This document shows, piece after piece, positions 15,559 to 22,326 of a stretch of 28,630 nt of DNA. Position 1 is the stretch's first letter. Every line of letters begins with the position of its first letter. The notes under the pieces are model-generated. The model was not told where the DNA came from, ran no database searches, and saw only the letters and a program-made list of their open reading frames with translations. The position numbers and the translations under genes were made by a program. The stretch spans positions 1 to 28,630 of the forward strand of contig URNF01000012.1 of assembly GCA_900549155.1 (NCBI GenBank), given 5' to 3'. Origin of the DNA: an uncultured Oscillospiraceae bacterium (lineage in GTDB: Bacteria; Bacillota; Clostridia; Oscillospirales; Acutalibacteraceae).

Positions 15559-16067
15559 GCGTCAAACAATCCTTTCATGGGGCGGATGCGCACGCTCTCC
15601 GCGTCGGTGTCCACCGCGACGACGATGGCGGGGATGGCGGGGATGAGCACCAACGTGCCGTCCGCTTTCTGCATGTGATAGATGTCGCCTGCCCCGTTGT
15701 TGCTGACGGCGGTGATGTGCCCATAGACCTCGCCCGTGTCCGCGTCGGAGACGGCGCAGCCGATGAGATCACAGATGAAATACCGCCCGTCGGGCAGCGG
15801 CATGTCCGCTCTGGCGGCAAAAAGCCGCCTGCCGCGCCAGGTCGCCGCTTCCTGCACGGTGTCGACGCCTGCCGCTTTCATCAGCACGATGTTTTTGTGC
15901 GGGCGGCTTTTCACCGCAAATTGTTGTTTTCCCGCCGCGTCGGCATACAGCACCGACAGCTTGCAGAAGGCAGCGGCGCTGTCGCACCACGGCTGCACCC
16001 GCATCTCACCGGCGATGCCGTGCGTGCCGACCACCTCGCCGATCTCCAAAAATGCCGCTTTTGCCAT
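15555..16067 (-). CDS. rimM: 16S rRNA processing protein RimM
   Basis: 170 residues. RimM helps mature the 30S head with ribosomal protein S19. The N-terminal part shows IGEVVGTHGIAGEMRVQPW (residues 7-25), a family hallmark, and the C-terminal PRC-barrel part shows RYFICDLIGCAVSDADTGEV and later IPAIPAIVVAVD. The ATG at 16067 has AAGGAG upstream on the minus strand. It is in its conserved position between khpA and trmD. A hairpin lies just upstream of its ribosome-binding site. Confidence 0.96.
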   Translation of the reverse strand: MAKAAFLEIGEVVGTHGIAGEMRVQPWCDSAAAFCKLSVLYADAAGKQQFAVKSRPHKNIVLMKAAGVDTVQEAATWRGRRLFAARADMPLPDGRYFICDLIGCAVSDADTGEVYGHITAVSNNGAGDIYHMQKADGTLVLIPAIPAIVVAVDTDAESVRIRPMKGLFDA

Positions 16068-16085
16068 AGTTTTCTCCTTACAGTG

Positions 16086-16121
16086 AAAGAAGGGGCGTCG
16101 CGCGACACCCCTTCTTTTTTT
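16086..16121 (-). terminator. Intra-operon hairpin between khpA and rimM
   Basis: AAAGAAGGGG (16086-16095) pairs with CCCCTTCTTT (16108-16117), with an inner GTC/GAC stem. In the direction of transcription (minus) it is followed only by TTC-rich sequence, so it would be a weak terminator, attenuator or processing site. The seven-T run lies on the other strand, where no gene precedes it. Confidence 0.5.
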
Positions 16122-16124
16122 GCA

Positions 16125-16358
16125 TTAGTCGATCTCGACCGCGACCTTGACATCCTGACGCGTTGCCGCGGCGCGCACCACCGTGCGCATCGCTTTGGCA
16201 ATGCGGCCCTGTTTGCCGATCACGCGGCCCATGTCTTCCTGCGCAACGTGCAGATGAAACACAATGGTGCCGTCCTCTGCCGGTGCGTCCTGCTCCACTG
16301 TGACAGCGTCCGGATTTTCAACCAAACCCTGCGCAATGGTCATCAAAAGCTCTTTCAT
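16125..16358 (-). CDS. khpA: KH-domain RNA-binding protein KhpA (YlqC)
   Basis: A 77-residue single KH domain. The RNA-binding GxxG loop is GKQGRIAKA in MGRVIGKQGRIAKAMRTV. KhpA pairs with KhpB/Jag in Firmicutes and affects cell elongation and RNA binding. It lies in its conserved place between rpsP and rimM. An AAAGGA sits about 10 nt upstream of the ATG, slightly long spacing. Size and motif match the family fully. Confidence 0.95.
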   Translation of the reverse strand: MKELLMTIAQGLVENPDAVTVEQDAPAEDGTIVFHLHVAQEDMGRVIGKQGRIAKAMRTVVRAAATRQDVKVAVEID

Positions 16359-16395
16359 TCGCGCATTATCCTTTCCGGCGTGCAGTCACAAGCAA

Positions 16396-16641
16396 TTACT
16401 TCTCGACGCCGACCTTTTTCAGCAATGCACGGACCGTGTCGGTCGGCTGCGCGCCGTTGGCGATCCACTGCTTTGCCTTGTCGACATCGATGTTGATTGC
16501 CGGCGGCTCCGCCAGCGGATCATAGGTGCCGAGCTTTTCGATAAAGCGGCCGTCACGCGGATAACGGGAGTCCGCCACAACCACACGGTAGAACGGTGCT
16601 TTCTTCGCGCCGATGCGGCGCAAACGGATTTTTACTGCCAT
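16396..16641 (-). CDS. rpsP: Small ribosomal subunit protein bS16
   Basis: An 81-residue S16 with the conserved start MAVKIRLRRIGAKKAPFYRV and the following ADSRYPRDGRFIEKLGTYDP. It binds 16S rRNA early in 30S assembly. ATG at 16641 is chosen over 16656 because GGAGG lies about 8 nt upstream of it and the first five residues of the longer form are not conserved. It lies downstream of ffh across a 65-nt gap. Confidence 0.98.
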   Translation of the reverse strand: MAVKIRLRRIGAKKAPFYRVVVADSRYPRDGRFIEKLGTYDPLAEPPAINIDVDKAKQWIANGAQPTDTVRALLKKVGVEK

Positions 16642-16706
16642 ACTGAGAACCTCCAAAAATTCATTACTGATGTGTATATATCTTCAACCGGTCATGCCGG
16701 ATGAAT

Positions 16707-18077
16707 TCAAAAACCGAAGCCCTTGCCGCCGAAGCCGCCAAGCCCGCCCGGCATACGCATACCACCGAAGCCTCGCTTGCCGCCCTTTGCCTGCTTTTTA
16801 AACTGCTTCATGAGCTGACGCATACTGTCATATTGCTTCAAAAGGCGGTTGACATCCTCCACCTTGCAGCCGCTGCCCGCCGCGACACGCCGCTTGCGGG
16901 AGGGGTTGAAAACGGACGGATTTTCGCGCTCCTTTGCCGTCATGCTGAGAATGATCGCCTCGACGCGTGCAAATTGCCGCGGGTCGATGTCGACGTCTTT
17001 GAGCTGCTTGCCGATACCGGGGATCATGCCGAGCATGCTTTTGAGATCGCCCATCTTTTGGATCTGGCGGAACTGATCCAGCATGTCGTTGAGATCGAAC
17101 CGATCCTCCCGCAGCTTTTTCGCCAGCGCCTCGGCTTCCTTTTCGTCCACCTGCTGCTGCGCCTTTTCCACCAGCGAGAGCACATCGCCCATGCCGAGGA
17201 TGCGGGATGCCATGCGGTCGGGGTGAAACACCTCGATGTCCTCGAGCTTTTCACCGACGCCGACAAACTTTATCGGCTTGCCGGTCACGGCACGCACCGA
17301 CAGCGCCGCGCCGCCGCGCGTGTCGCCGTCCAGCTTGGTGAGCATCACGCCGTCGATGCCGAGTGCATCGTTGAACGCGGTGGCGACGTTGACGGCATCC
17401 TGACCGGTCATGGCGTCCACCACCAGCAGGATCTCCTGCGGCTTTGTCGCGTCCTTTATGGCCTTCAGCTCATCCATGAGCTGCGTGTCGATATGCAGAC
17501 GGCCTGCAGTGTCCAAAAGGACATAGTCGTTGCCGTGATCCTTCGCGTGCGCAATGGCGTCTTTTGCAATGCGCACGGGGTCGATTGCGCCTTCCTCGAA
17601 AACCGGCACGCCTGCGCGCGCACCGACGGATTTCAGCTGATCAATGGCGGCGGGACGGTAGATGTCGCAGGCGACCAAAAGCGGTCGCCGCCCCTGCCCT
17701 TTGAGCATTTTCGCCAGCTTGCCGGCGTGAGTGGTCTTGCCCGATCCCTGCAGACCGCACAAAAGCACCACGCAAGGCGGATGATTGGCGGTCGCGAGAC
17801 GCGCGGTCTGCCCGCCCATGAGCGCGGTCAGCTCCTCGTTCACGATCTTGATGACCATTTGCGCGGGGGTCAGGCTCTCCATCACCTTTTCGCCGACGGC
17901 GCGTTCGGTGACGCGCGCGGTGAAATCCTTGGCGACCTTGAAGCTGACATCCGCCTCGAGCAGTGCCAGGCGCACTTCCCGCATGGCGTCGCGCACATCC
18001 GCCTCGGTCAGTCTGCCGCGGGAACGCAGCTTTTTGAACGAAGCAGCCAGTTTGTCGGACAATCCTTCGAATGCCAT
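16707..18077 (-). CDS. ffh: Signal recognition particle protein Ffh (SRP54)
   Basis: A 456-residue SRP GTPase that binds signal peptides with the 4.5S/6S RNA and docks on FtsY. N domain (about 1-90), then the G domain with GLQGSGKTTHAGKLAK (P-loop, about 107-122), LLDTAGRLHID (about 186-196), and TKLDGDTRGGAALS (about 245-258). The M domain carries the family's Met/Gly-rich tail (GGMRMPGGLGGFGG). ATG at 18077 has AAAGGGTG upstream. It starts 18 nt after ylxM. Confidence 0.98.
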   Translation of the reverse strand: MAFEGLSDKLAASFKKLRSRGRLTEADVRDAMREVRLALLEADVSFKVAKDFTARVTERAVGEKVMESLTPAQMVIKIVNEELTALMGGQTARLATANHPPCVVLLCGLQGSGKTTHAGKLAKMLKGQGRRPLLVACDIYRPAAIDQLKSVGARAGVPVFEEGAIDPVRIAKDAIAHAKDHGNDYVLLDTAGRLHIDTQLMDELKAIKDATKPQEILLVVDAMTGQDAVNVATAFNDALGIDGVMLTKLDGDTRGGAALSVRAVTGKPIKFVGVGEKLEDIEVFHPDRMASRILGMGDVLSLVEKAQQQVDEKEAEALAKKLREDRFDLNDMLDQFRQIQKMGDLKSMLGMIPGIGKQLKDVDIDPRQFARVEAIILSMTAKERENPSVFNPSRKRRVAAGSGCKVEDVNRLLKQYDSMRQLMKQFKKQAKGGKRGFGGMRMPGGLGGFGGKGFGF

Positions 18078-18095
18078 GCTTTCACCCTTTCGAAA

Positions 18096-18461
18096 TCACG
18101 CTTCTGCCATACGGTCGGCGGCAGCGGCGATCTTCGCCGCACACTCCTCGATTTCGGGGATGCGCCCGTTGCGGTCGTTCACCGCACGCAGCGTCCGCGC
18201 ATTTTCCTGCACCGTCAGCAGCTCCTCCTGCATCCGACGAAACCGCGCCGCCAGCGCCAGCCGCTCCTCCATTTCGAGAAGCTGCGCTTCCGCACGTTTG
18301 ATGGAATCGCGCACGCCCTGTCTCGTGATGCCTTCGTTTTCCGCAATTTCCGCCAGCGACAGATCCTCATTATAATAGTAGTCTACCATGCTGCGCTGCT
18401 TCTCGGTGAGCATGTCGCCGTAGAAGTCCAGCAAAAAGGAAATCTCCATATTTTTGGACAT
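18096..18461 (-). CDS. ylxM: YlxM-type helix-turn-helix protein, SRP-associated
   Basis: A 121-residue protein with a sigma-70 region 4-like helix-turn-helix: LTEKQRSMVDYYYNEDLSLA followed by EIAENEGITRQGVRDSIKRA (about 18-57), then a helical tail. YlxM (p13 family) is encoded immediately upstream of ffh in most Firmicutes and modulates SRP; it may also regulate the operon. AAAGGAGG lies 8 nt upstream of the ATG. It is the first gene of ylxM-ffh-rpsP-khpA-rimM-trmD. Confidence 0.94.
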   Translation of the reverse strand: MSKNMEISFLLDFYGDMLTEKQRSMVDYYYNEDLSLAEIAENEGITRQGVRDSIKRAEAQLLEMEERLALAARFRRMQEELLTVQENARTLRAVNDRNGRIPEIEECAAKIAAAADRMAEA

Positions 18462-18503
18462 GGTCGCTGCCTCCTTTAACCTGTAAAGAAAAACACTTTA
18501 CAC

Positions 18504-18532
18504 ATTATACAGCATGCCGCATGGTTTGTCAA
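18504..18532 (-). promoter_or_regulatory. Promoter of the ylxM-ffh-trmD operon
   Basis: A fully consensus promoter on the minus strand: TTGACA inside 18527-18532, 17-nt spacer, TATAAT (18504-18509). The -35 box coincides with the left boundary of the structured element at 18526-18779. Confidence 0.92.
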
Positions 18533-18779
18533 GTCTTTTTTCGACACGAACGCAGACAAACCAATCAGGGGTGCAACCGTTCCCCAAACGGAATATTTTC
18601 CCGTTTTGTCTGTCTCGTCACTTGCAATACACAGAGCATGTCTGCGTTCTTCGACTTCCGAAACGAAATAATCTTCTCGTTTCGGGTCGAAGATTTTCGG
18701 CAAACAGCGTTTGCCGAAAAAAGCTATTGCACCACTGATGGCTTTGTCTCTATTATCCTTATTATATAGGAGTTGACAA
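18526..18779. repeat. Structured intergenic element with tandem inverted repeats
   Basis: About 254 bp bounded by TTGTCAA (18526-18532) and TTGACAA (18773-18779), a 7-bp inverted pair. Inside are an 11-bp stem GAACGCAGACA/TGTCTGCGTTC (18548-18558, 18639-18649); a 17-bp two-part stem (18648-18655 plus 18658-18666 with 18677-18685 plus 18686-18693); and an 11-bp stem TTTTCGGCAAA/TTTGCCGAAAA (18694-18704, 18710-18720). A minus-strand frame stays open across it without any start codon preceded by an SD. It could be a MITE-like dispersed repeat or a non-coding RNA. No copy number can be judged from one window. Confidence 0.5.
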
Positions 18780-19287
18780 GAATTGTCCGCACAAAGCGCG
18801 TCGAAAATGCGGGCGATCGGTGCGGGCAGAAAAAATTTTACATAAAAAGCAGTAAAGCGCGGTTGTTCAAAACTGGTAATTCTCGTTGAAAATGTATATT
18901 TATAATATAAAATAATGAAATATGCATGAATTTCAGCGTGAGAAAAGGAAGATCGTGGAATTTTTCTGCGGATTTATCGTTATTCGATGCAGGTTAGCGG
19001 CGGTTGTCAGGGCGCTTTTGGTTGGTTGCACAAAGTTTCGGGCAAAAATCGGAAATCCCGTTTTTGCCCCCATATTTGGTAAATTCTGTCTTTTTTTGTC
19101 CCAAAAGATCGGACAAAATTTGTAAAAAGTCTGTTCAAACGCCTGTCTTGTTTGTAAAACGGCGTTTGAATTGTCAAGTTTGCGTCAAGCGGTGGCACTG
19201 CGTAAAAAACCGTTTCTTTCCTTCTTTCGACGGCATACGGCGGCGACTTTTGGACATGTTGCACAAGTTTCCACAGAAAAACGCCGT
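18780..19287. other. AT-richer non-coding stretch with hairpins
   Basis: No convincing gene. Small open frames occur on both strands (for example 18922-19125 plus, 19007-19294 minus) but lack ribosome-binding sites and recognisable motifs. Two clear inverted repeats are present: GGGCAAAAA/TTTTTGCCC with an inner CGG/CCG (19040-19069), and TTCAAACGCC/GGCGTTTGAA (19134-19143, 19161-19170). Palindromes AAACG-S-CGTTT lie at 19157-19167 and 19279-19289. Confidence 0.6.
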
Positions 19288-19316
19288 TTGACAAGTGGAT
19301 TTTTGGTGCGTATAAT
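19288..19316 (+). promoter_or_regulatory. Promoter of the G5/3D-domain protein gene
   Basis: Perfect TTGACA (19288-19293), 17-nt spacer, perfect TATAAT (19311-19316). An 11-bp palindrome (19279-19289) abuts the -35 box and TGAAC-GT-GTTCA (19319-19330) covers the predicted start near 19323, both plausible operators. The leader to the ATG is about 156 nt. Confidence 0.92.
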
Positions 19317-19478
19317 ACTGAACGTGTTCACAACCACGCGTCATTCGCTTTTGTTACATGCTGTGACATGCCGGAATTTGTATATTTTCATACAGTTCAC
19401 GGCAGACTATTTTTATCCTTTGGAAATTTCGGGAAGATCCATTTGGGATCGCGGATGACAGAAAGGAATTGACACGCA

Positions 19479-20519
19479 ATGGAAAAGATACTGAACAAAG
19501 CGGCACAGTGTGCAGGACGCATTAAAAGACTGTGCGGCGACCGTTTCCTCGCGCTGGCGCTGCTGGCGGCGGTGACGGCGGGAACGCTGCTCGGCGTGCC
19601 GGTGACCGCCGAGGCGGACGCCGAGACGATCGGCGCGGCGACGGTGGTGCGCTGCACCTTCAAGCTGCTCGAAAGCAACCTTGAGGCGATGGACGCGGCG
19701 ACGGTACAAAAGACAGCGGTCTATGCCGGCGAGCCGACAGTTTTGAACAATGTGGCCGTCACGGCGGACGACAACACGGAGGTTCTCTGCCTTGAGGCAG
19801 GGGAGACGGTGGCGGACGCGCTTGAGGCCGCGGACGTGACGCTTGGCGCCGAGGATCGGCTGAATGTCGCCGACACGCAGTATGCGACCGACGGGCTGTC
19901 GGTCGAGGTGACGCGGGTCACCTATAAGGAATACACGAAGACCCAGGCGATCGCTTTCGCCACCGAGGTGAAGTATACAAATGAGCTGCGCCAGGGTGCG
20001 TCCAAGGTGAGCCGTCAGGGCGTCAAGGGCGTCAAGACCATCACCTATCGCGACTGCATCGAAAACGGTAAGGTGGTTTCCACCGTCAAGGTGAGCGAGG
20101 AAGTCACCAAGGCGCCGGTGTCGAAGGTGGTGCTCAAGGGCACAAAGGTCGGCGCGGTCGTTTCCGAAGCGCCGTTTGCCATCGCGCTGGACGGCGCGGG
20201 ACAGCCGCTGAATTTCAAGAAGAAGCTGACGGGCAAGGCGACCGCCTATACGAGCGATCGCGGCGACTCCGGCACACACACGTCCTGCGGCTACCGTGCA
20301 CAGGTCGGCATTGTGGCGGTGAATCCGCGCGTCATCCCCTACGGCACAAAGCTGTGGATCGTCTCCGAGGACGGCAAGTGGGTGTATGGCTATGCCATCG
20401 CGGGCGACACCGGCGGCGGTGTGCGCAGCGGCAAGCTGCTGGTCGATCTCTATTTCGACACCTACGGCGAATGCACCAAGTTCGGCAGACGCACGATGAA
20501 CGTCTATGTGATCGGGTAA
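19479..20519 (+). CDS. Exported G5 and 3D domain-containing protein (YabE-like)
   Basis: 346 residues. An N-terminal membrane/signal segment (about 22-45) is followed by a DUF348-like region (about 70-145), a G5 domain (about 145-228) and a C-terminal 3D domain (about 250-346). The 3D domain shows GKATAYTSD, GIVAVNPRVIPYGTKLWI, AIAGDTGGGVRSGKLLVDLY and the ending RRTMNVYVIG, including its three conserved aspartates. Such proteins (B. subtilis YabE/YocH group) act on peptidoglycan outside the cell, as lytic transglycosylase-like enzymes or wall-remodelling factors. AAAGGA lies 11 nt upstream of the ATG, rather long spacing. It is monocistronic with its own promoter and terminator. Confidence 0.93.
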   Translation: MEKILNKAAQCAGRIKRLCGDRFLALALLAAVTAGTLLGVPVTAEADAETIGAATVVRCTFKLLESNLEAMDAATVQKTAVYAGEPTVLNNVAVTADDNTEVLCLEAGETVADALEAADVTLGAEDRLNVADTQYATDGLSVEVTRVTYKEYTKTQAIAFATEVKYTNELRQGASKVSRQGVKGVKTITYRDCIENGKVVSTVKVSEEVTKAPVSKVVLKGTKVGAVVSEAPFAIALDGAGQPLNFKKKLTGKATAYTSDRGDSGTHTSCGYRAQVGIVAVNPRVIPYGTKLWIVSEDGKWVYGYAIAGDTGGGVRSGKLLVDLYFDTYGECTKFGRRTMNVYVIG

Positions 20520-20530
20520 AGAGCATATGC

Positions 20531-20566
20531 AAAACGCAGTAAAGCGAGAGCTTTACTGCGTTTTTT
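20531..20566 (+). terminator. Terminator of the 3D-domain gene
   Basis: A 15-bp stem (20531-20545 with 20550-20564), GAGA loop, then T-run to 20566. Confidence 0.92.
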
Positions 20567-20567
20567 C

Positions 20568-20596
20568 TTGCCATTTTGCGGGAGATGTGGTATCAT
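20568..20596 (+). promoter_or_regulatory. Promoter of the HAD-epimerase operon
   Basis: TTGCCA (20568-20573), 17-nt spacer, TATCAT (20591-20596), immediately after the preceding terminator. Confidence 0.7.
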
Positions 20597-20624
20597 GATG
20601 CATATGGACAAAGGGGGACGATGC

Positions 20625-21398
20625 ATGGAAAACTTACGCAGCAAGCTCGGCTTTATCTGCGATATGGACGGCGTCATCTATCACGGCAACCGCATTCTGC
20701 CGGGGGTCAAGGAATTTGTGGCGTGGCTGTATGACAACGACAAGGAATTTTTGTTTCTGACCAACTCCAGCGAGCGCTCGCCGCGCGAATTGCAGCAAAA
20801 GCTGGCGCGCATGGGGCTTGAGGTCAGCGAAAAGCATTTTTATACCAGTGCGCTGGCAACGGCGAAATTCATCAGCAACCAGGCGCCGGGCGGCAGCGCC
20901 TATGTCATCGGCGCGCCGGGACTGGTGAACGCACTGTATGAGGCGGGCATCACCATGAACGACGTCAACCCCGACTATGTGATCGTGGGAGAGACATCGA
21001 ACTACACCTATGAAAGCGTGCTGCACGCGGTGAAGCTGGTGCAAAACGGCGCCAAGCTCATCGGCACCAACACCGACCTCACCGGTCCGACCGAGCAGGG
21101 CATCATGCCCGCCTGCCGCGCCTGGATCGCGCCGATCGAGCTTGCGACCGGCAGATCCGCCTATTTTGTCGGCAAGCCCAATCCGCTCATGATGCGCACG
21201 GGGCTGAAGCTGCTCGGCGTGCACTCGGCGGATGCCGTCATGATCGGCGACCGCATGGACACCGACATCATCGCGGGCATCGAAACGGGTCTGGATACGG
21301 TGCTGGTGCTGTCCGGCTGCACATCGCGCGAGGAAGTGGGCAGCTTCCCCTATCGCCCGAAATACATTCTGGACGGTGTCGGCGACATCGTGAAATGA
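20625..21398 (+). CDS. HAD-IIA family sugar-phosphate phosphatase (NagD/AraL-like)
   Basis: 257 residues. HAD catalytic aspartates are Asp13 and Asp15 in GFICDMDGVIYHG; motif II is FLTNSSERS (about 44-52); motif III/IV are GKPNPLMMR (about 184-192) and VMIGDRMDTDIIAGIETG (about 205-222). The C2-type cap between motifs II and III fits NagD/AraL, cytoplasmic phosphatases that dephosphorylate sugar phosphates or related metabolites, often in detoxification. ATG 20625 is chosen because AGGGGG lies about 7 nt upstream and the longer forms would start inside the promoter. The next gene begins 9 nt downstream, so the two probably share substrates or regulation. Confidence 0.93.
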   Translation: MENLRSKLGFICDMDGVIYHGNRILPGVKEFVAWLYDNDKEFLFLTNSSERSPRELQQKLARMGLEVSEKHFYTSALATAKFISNQAPGGSAYVIGAPGLVNALYEAGITMNDVNPDYVIVGETSNYTYESVLHAVKLVQNGAKLIGTNTDLTGPTEQGIMPACRAWIAPIELATGRSAYFVGKPNPLMMRTGLKLLGVHSADAVMIGDRMDTDIIAGIETGLDTVLVLSGCTSREEVGSFPYRPKYILDGVGDIVK

Positions 21399-21407
21399 GG
21401 TGTTTTT

Positions 21408-22280
21408 ATGCTGTTATCCACGCAAACGGATTTTTTCGGCAGGGTCTACGGTGACAAAGAAGCCATCCGCATGATCAAGGCGGCGGGCTTTGATGCCTTC
21501 GACATGAGCTTTTTTGAGATGTTCGGCAACAAGGACTATCCGATGAACGGTGACGGCTGGCGGGACTATGTCCGCTCGCTGCGCGAGACGGCGGATGCGT
21601 GCGGCATCGTGTGCAACCAGGCGCATGCACCGTTTGCATCCAGCACGGGCGACGAGAGCGACGACAGGCGTCGCTTTGACGCCATCGTGCGCAGCATCGA
21701 GGCGGCGGCGATGCTCGGTGCAAAGACCATCGTTGTGCACCCGAAGCAGCATCTGCCGTATACGACCTGCAAGGAAGCGCTTTTCGACATGAATGTGGAG
21801 TTCTATCGCACGCTGGTGCCGTATTGTGAGCAGTTCGGGATCAAGGTGGCGTGCGAGAACATGTGGCAGTATAATAAGGCGGCGGGGCGCATCATCGACA
21901 GCACCTGCTCCCGCCCCGAGGAATTCTGTGCCTATCTCGACGCGGTGGACAGCCCGTTTGTGGTCGCCTGCCTTGACATCGGGCACGCGGGGCTGACCGA
22001 TGAGGATCTGCCGCATTTTGTCAGAACGCTCGGCAAAAAGCGGCTGCAGGCGCTGCATGTGCACGACAACGATCTGCACGGCGACGATCACATGCTGCCC
22101 TTCACCCGCAAGTTCGACTTTGCCGCGTTCACGGCGGCGCTTTCGGACATCGGCTATGCGGGCGATTTCACCTTTGAGGCGGACAATTTCCTGGTGCCTT
22201 TTCCGCAGCCGCTGCACGCGGAAGCGGCACGTTTCATGTGCAGCGTCGGACGGCAGCTTGTGCGCATGATTGAAGAATAA
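21408..22280 (+). CDS. Sugar phosphate isomerase/epimerase (xylose-isomerase-like TIM barrel)
   Basis: 290 residues of the AP-endonuclease-2/PF01261 TIM-barrel family. Metal-site segments: CNQAHAPFA (about 72-80), KTIVVHPKQ (about 106-114), VACENMWQ (about 147-154), VACLDIGHAGL (about 187-197), ALHVHDNDLHGDDHMLPF (about 216-233), and FTFEADN near 259. These supply the His, Glu and Asp ligands used by this family for sugar isomerisation or epimerisation. The exact substrate is unknown. The SD GAGGTG overlaps the upstream stop, indicating coupling to the HAD phosphatase. The gene ends at a strong bidirectional terminator. Confidence 0.9.
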   Translation: MLLSTQTDFFGRVYGDKEAIRMIKAAGFDAFDMSFFEMFGNKDYPMNGDGWRDYVRSLRETADACGIVCNQAHAPFASSTGDESDDRRRFDAIVRSIEAAAMLGAKTIVVHPKQHLPYTTCKEALFDMNVEFYRTLVPYCEQFGIKVACENMWQYNKAAGRIIDSTCSRPEEFCAYLDAVDSPFVVACLDIGHAGLTDEDLPHFVRTLGKKRLQALHVHDNDLHGDDHMLPFTRKFDFAAFTAALSDIGYAGDFTFEADNFLVPFPQPLHAEAARFMCSVGRQLVRMIEE

Positions 22281-22283
22281 AAC

Positions 22284-22315
22284 AAAAAACGCGTCGCACA
22301 GCGACGCGTTTTTTT
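22284..22315. terminator. Bidirectional terminator between epimerase and acyltransferase genes
   Basis: A 14-bp stem (22284-22297 with 22301-22314), ACA loop, with A-run on the left and T-run on the right, serving both convergent genes. Confidence 0.93.
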
Positions 22316-22326
22316 GTTGCCGTTTT

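Noticed and set aside
16701..18479. A 592-codon plus-strand frame opposite ffh and ylxM
   Set aside because: Shadow of the real minus-strand genes; no SD and no known motifs.
18476..18703. Minus-strand frame of 75 codons from a TTG, overlapping the ylxM promoter
   Set aside because: No SD, runs through strong inverted repeats and through the promoter of ylxM. It is better explained as an open frame across a structured repeat, though conservation analysis could overturn this.
18922..19125. Plus-strand frame of 67 codons in the gene-free region
   Set aside because: No ribosome-binding site, no motif, and it crosses the hairpin at 19040-19069; the promoter candidate upstream is weak.
19261..19345. 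Possible replication origin (TTTCCACAG and TGTTCACAA resemble DnaA boxes in AT-richer DNA)
   Set aside because: No full TTATCCACA box, no cluster of boxes, and no dnaA, dnaN or other origin genes nearby.
19323..19478. Riboswitch in the leader of the 3D-domain gene (c-di-AMP riboswitches often precede such genes)
   Set aside because: I looked for the conserved c-di-AMP riboswitch segments and did not see them; only short, weak stems are present.
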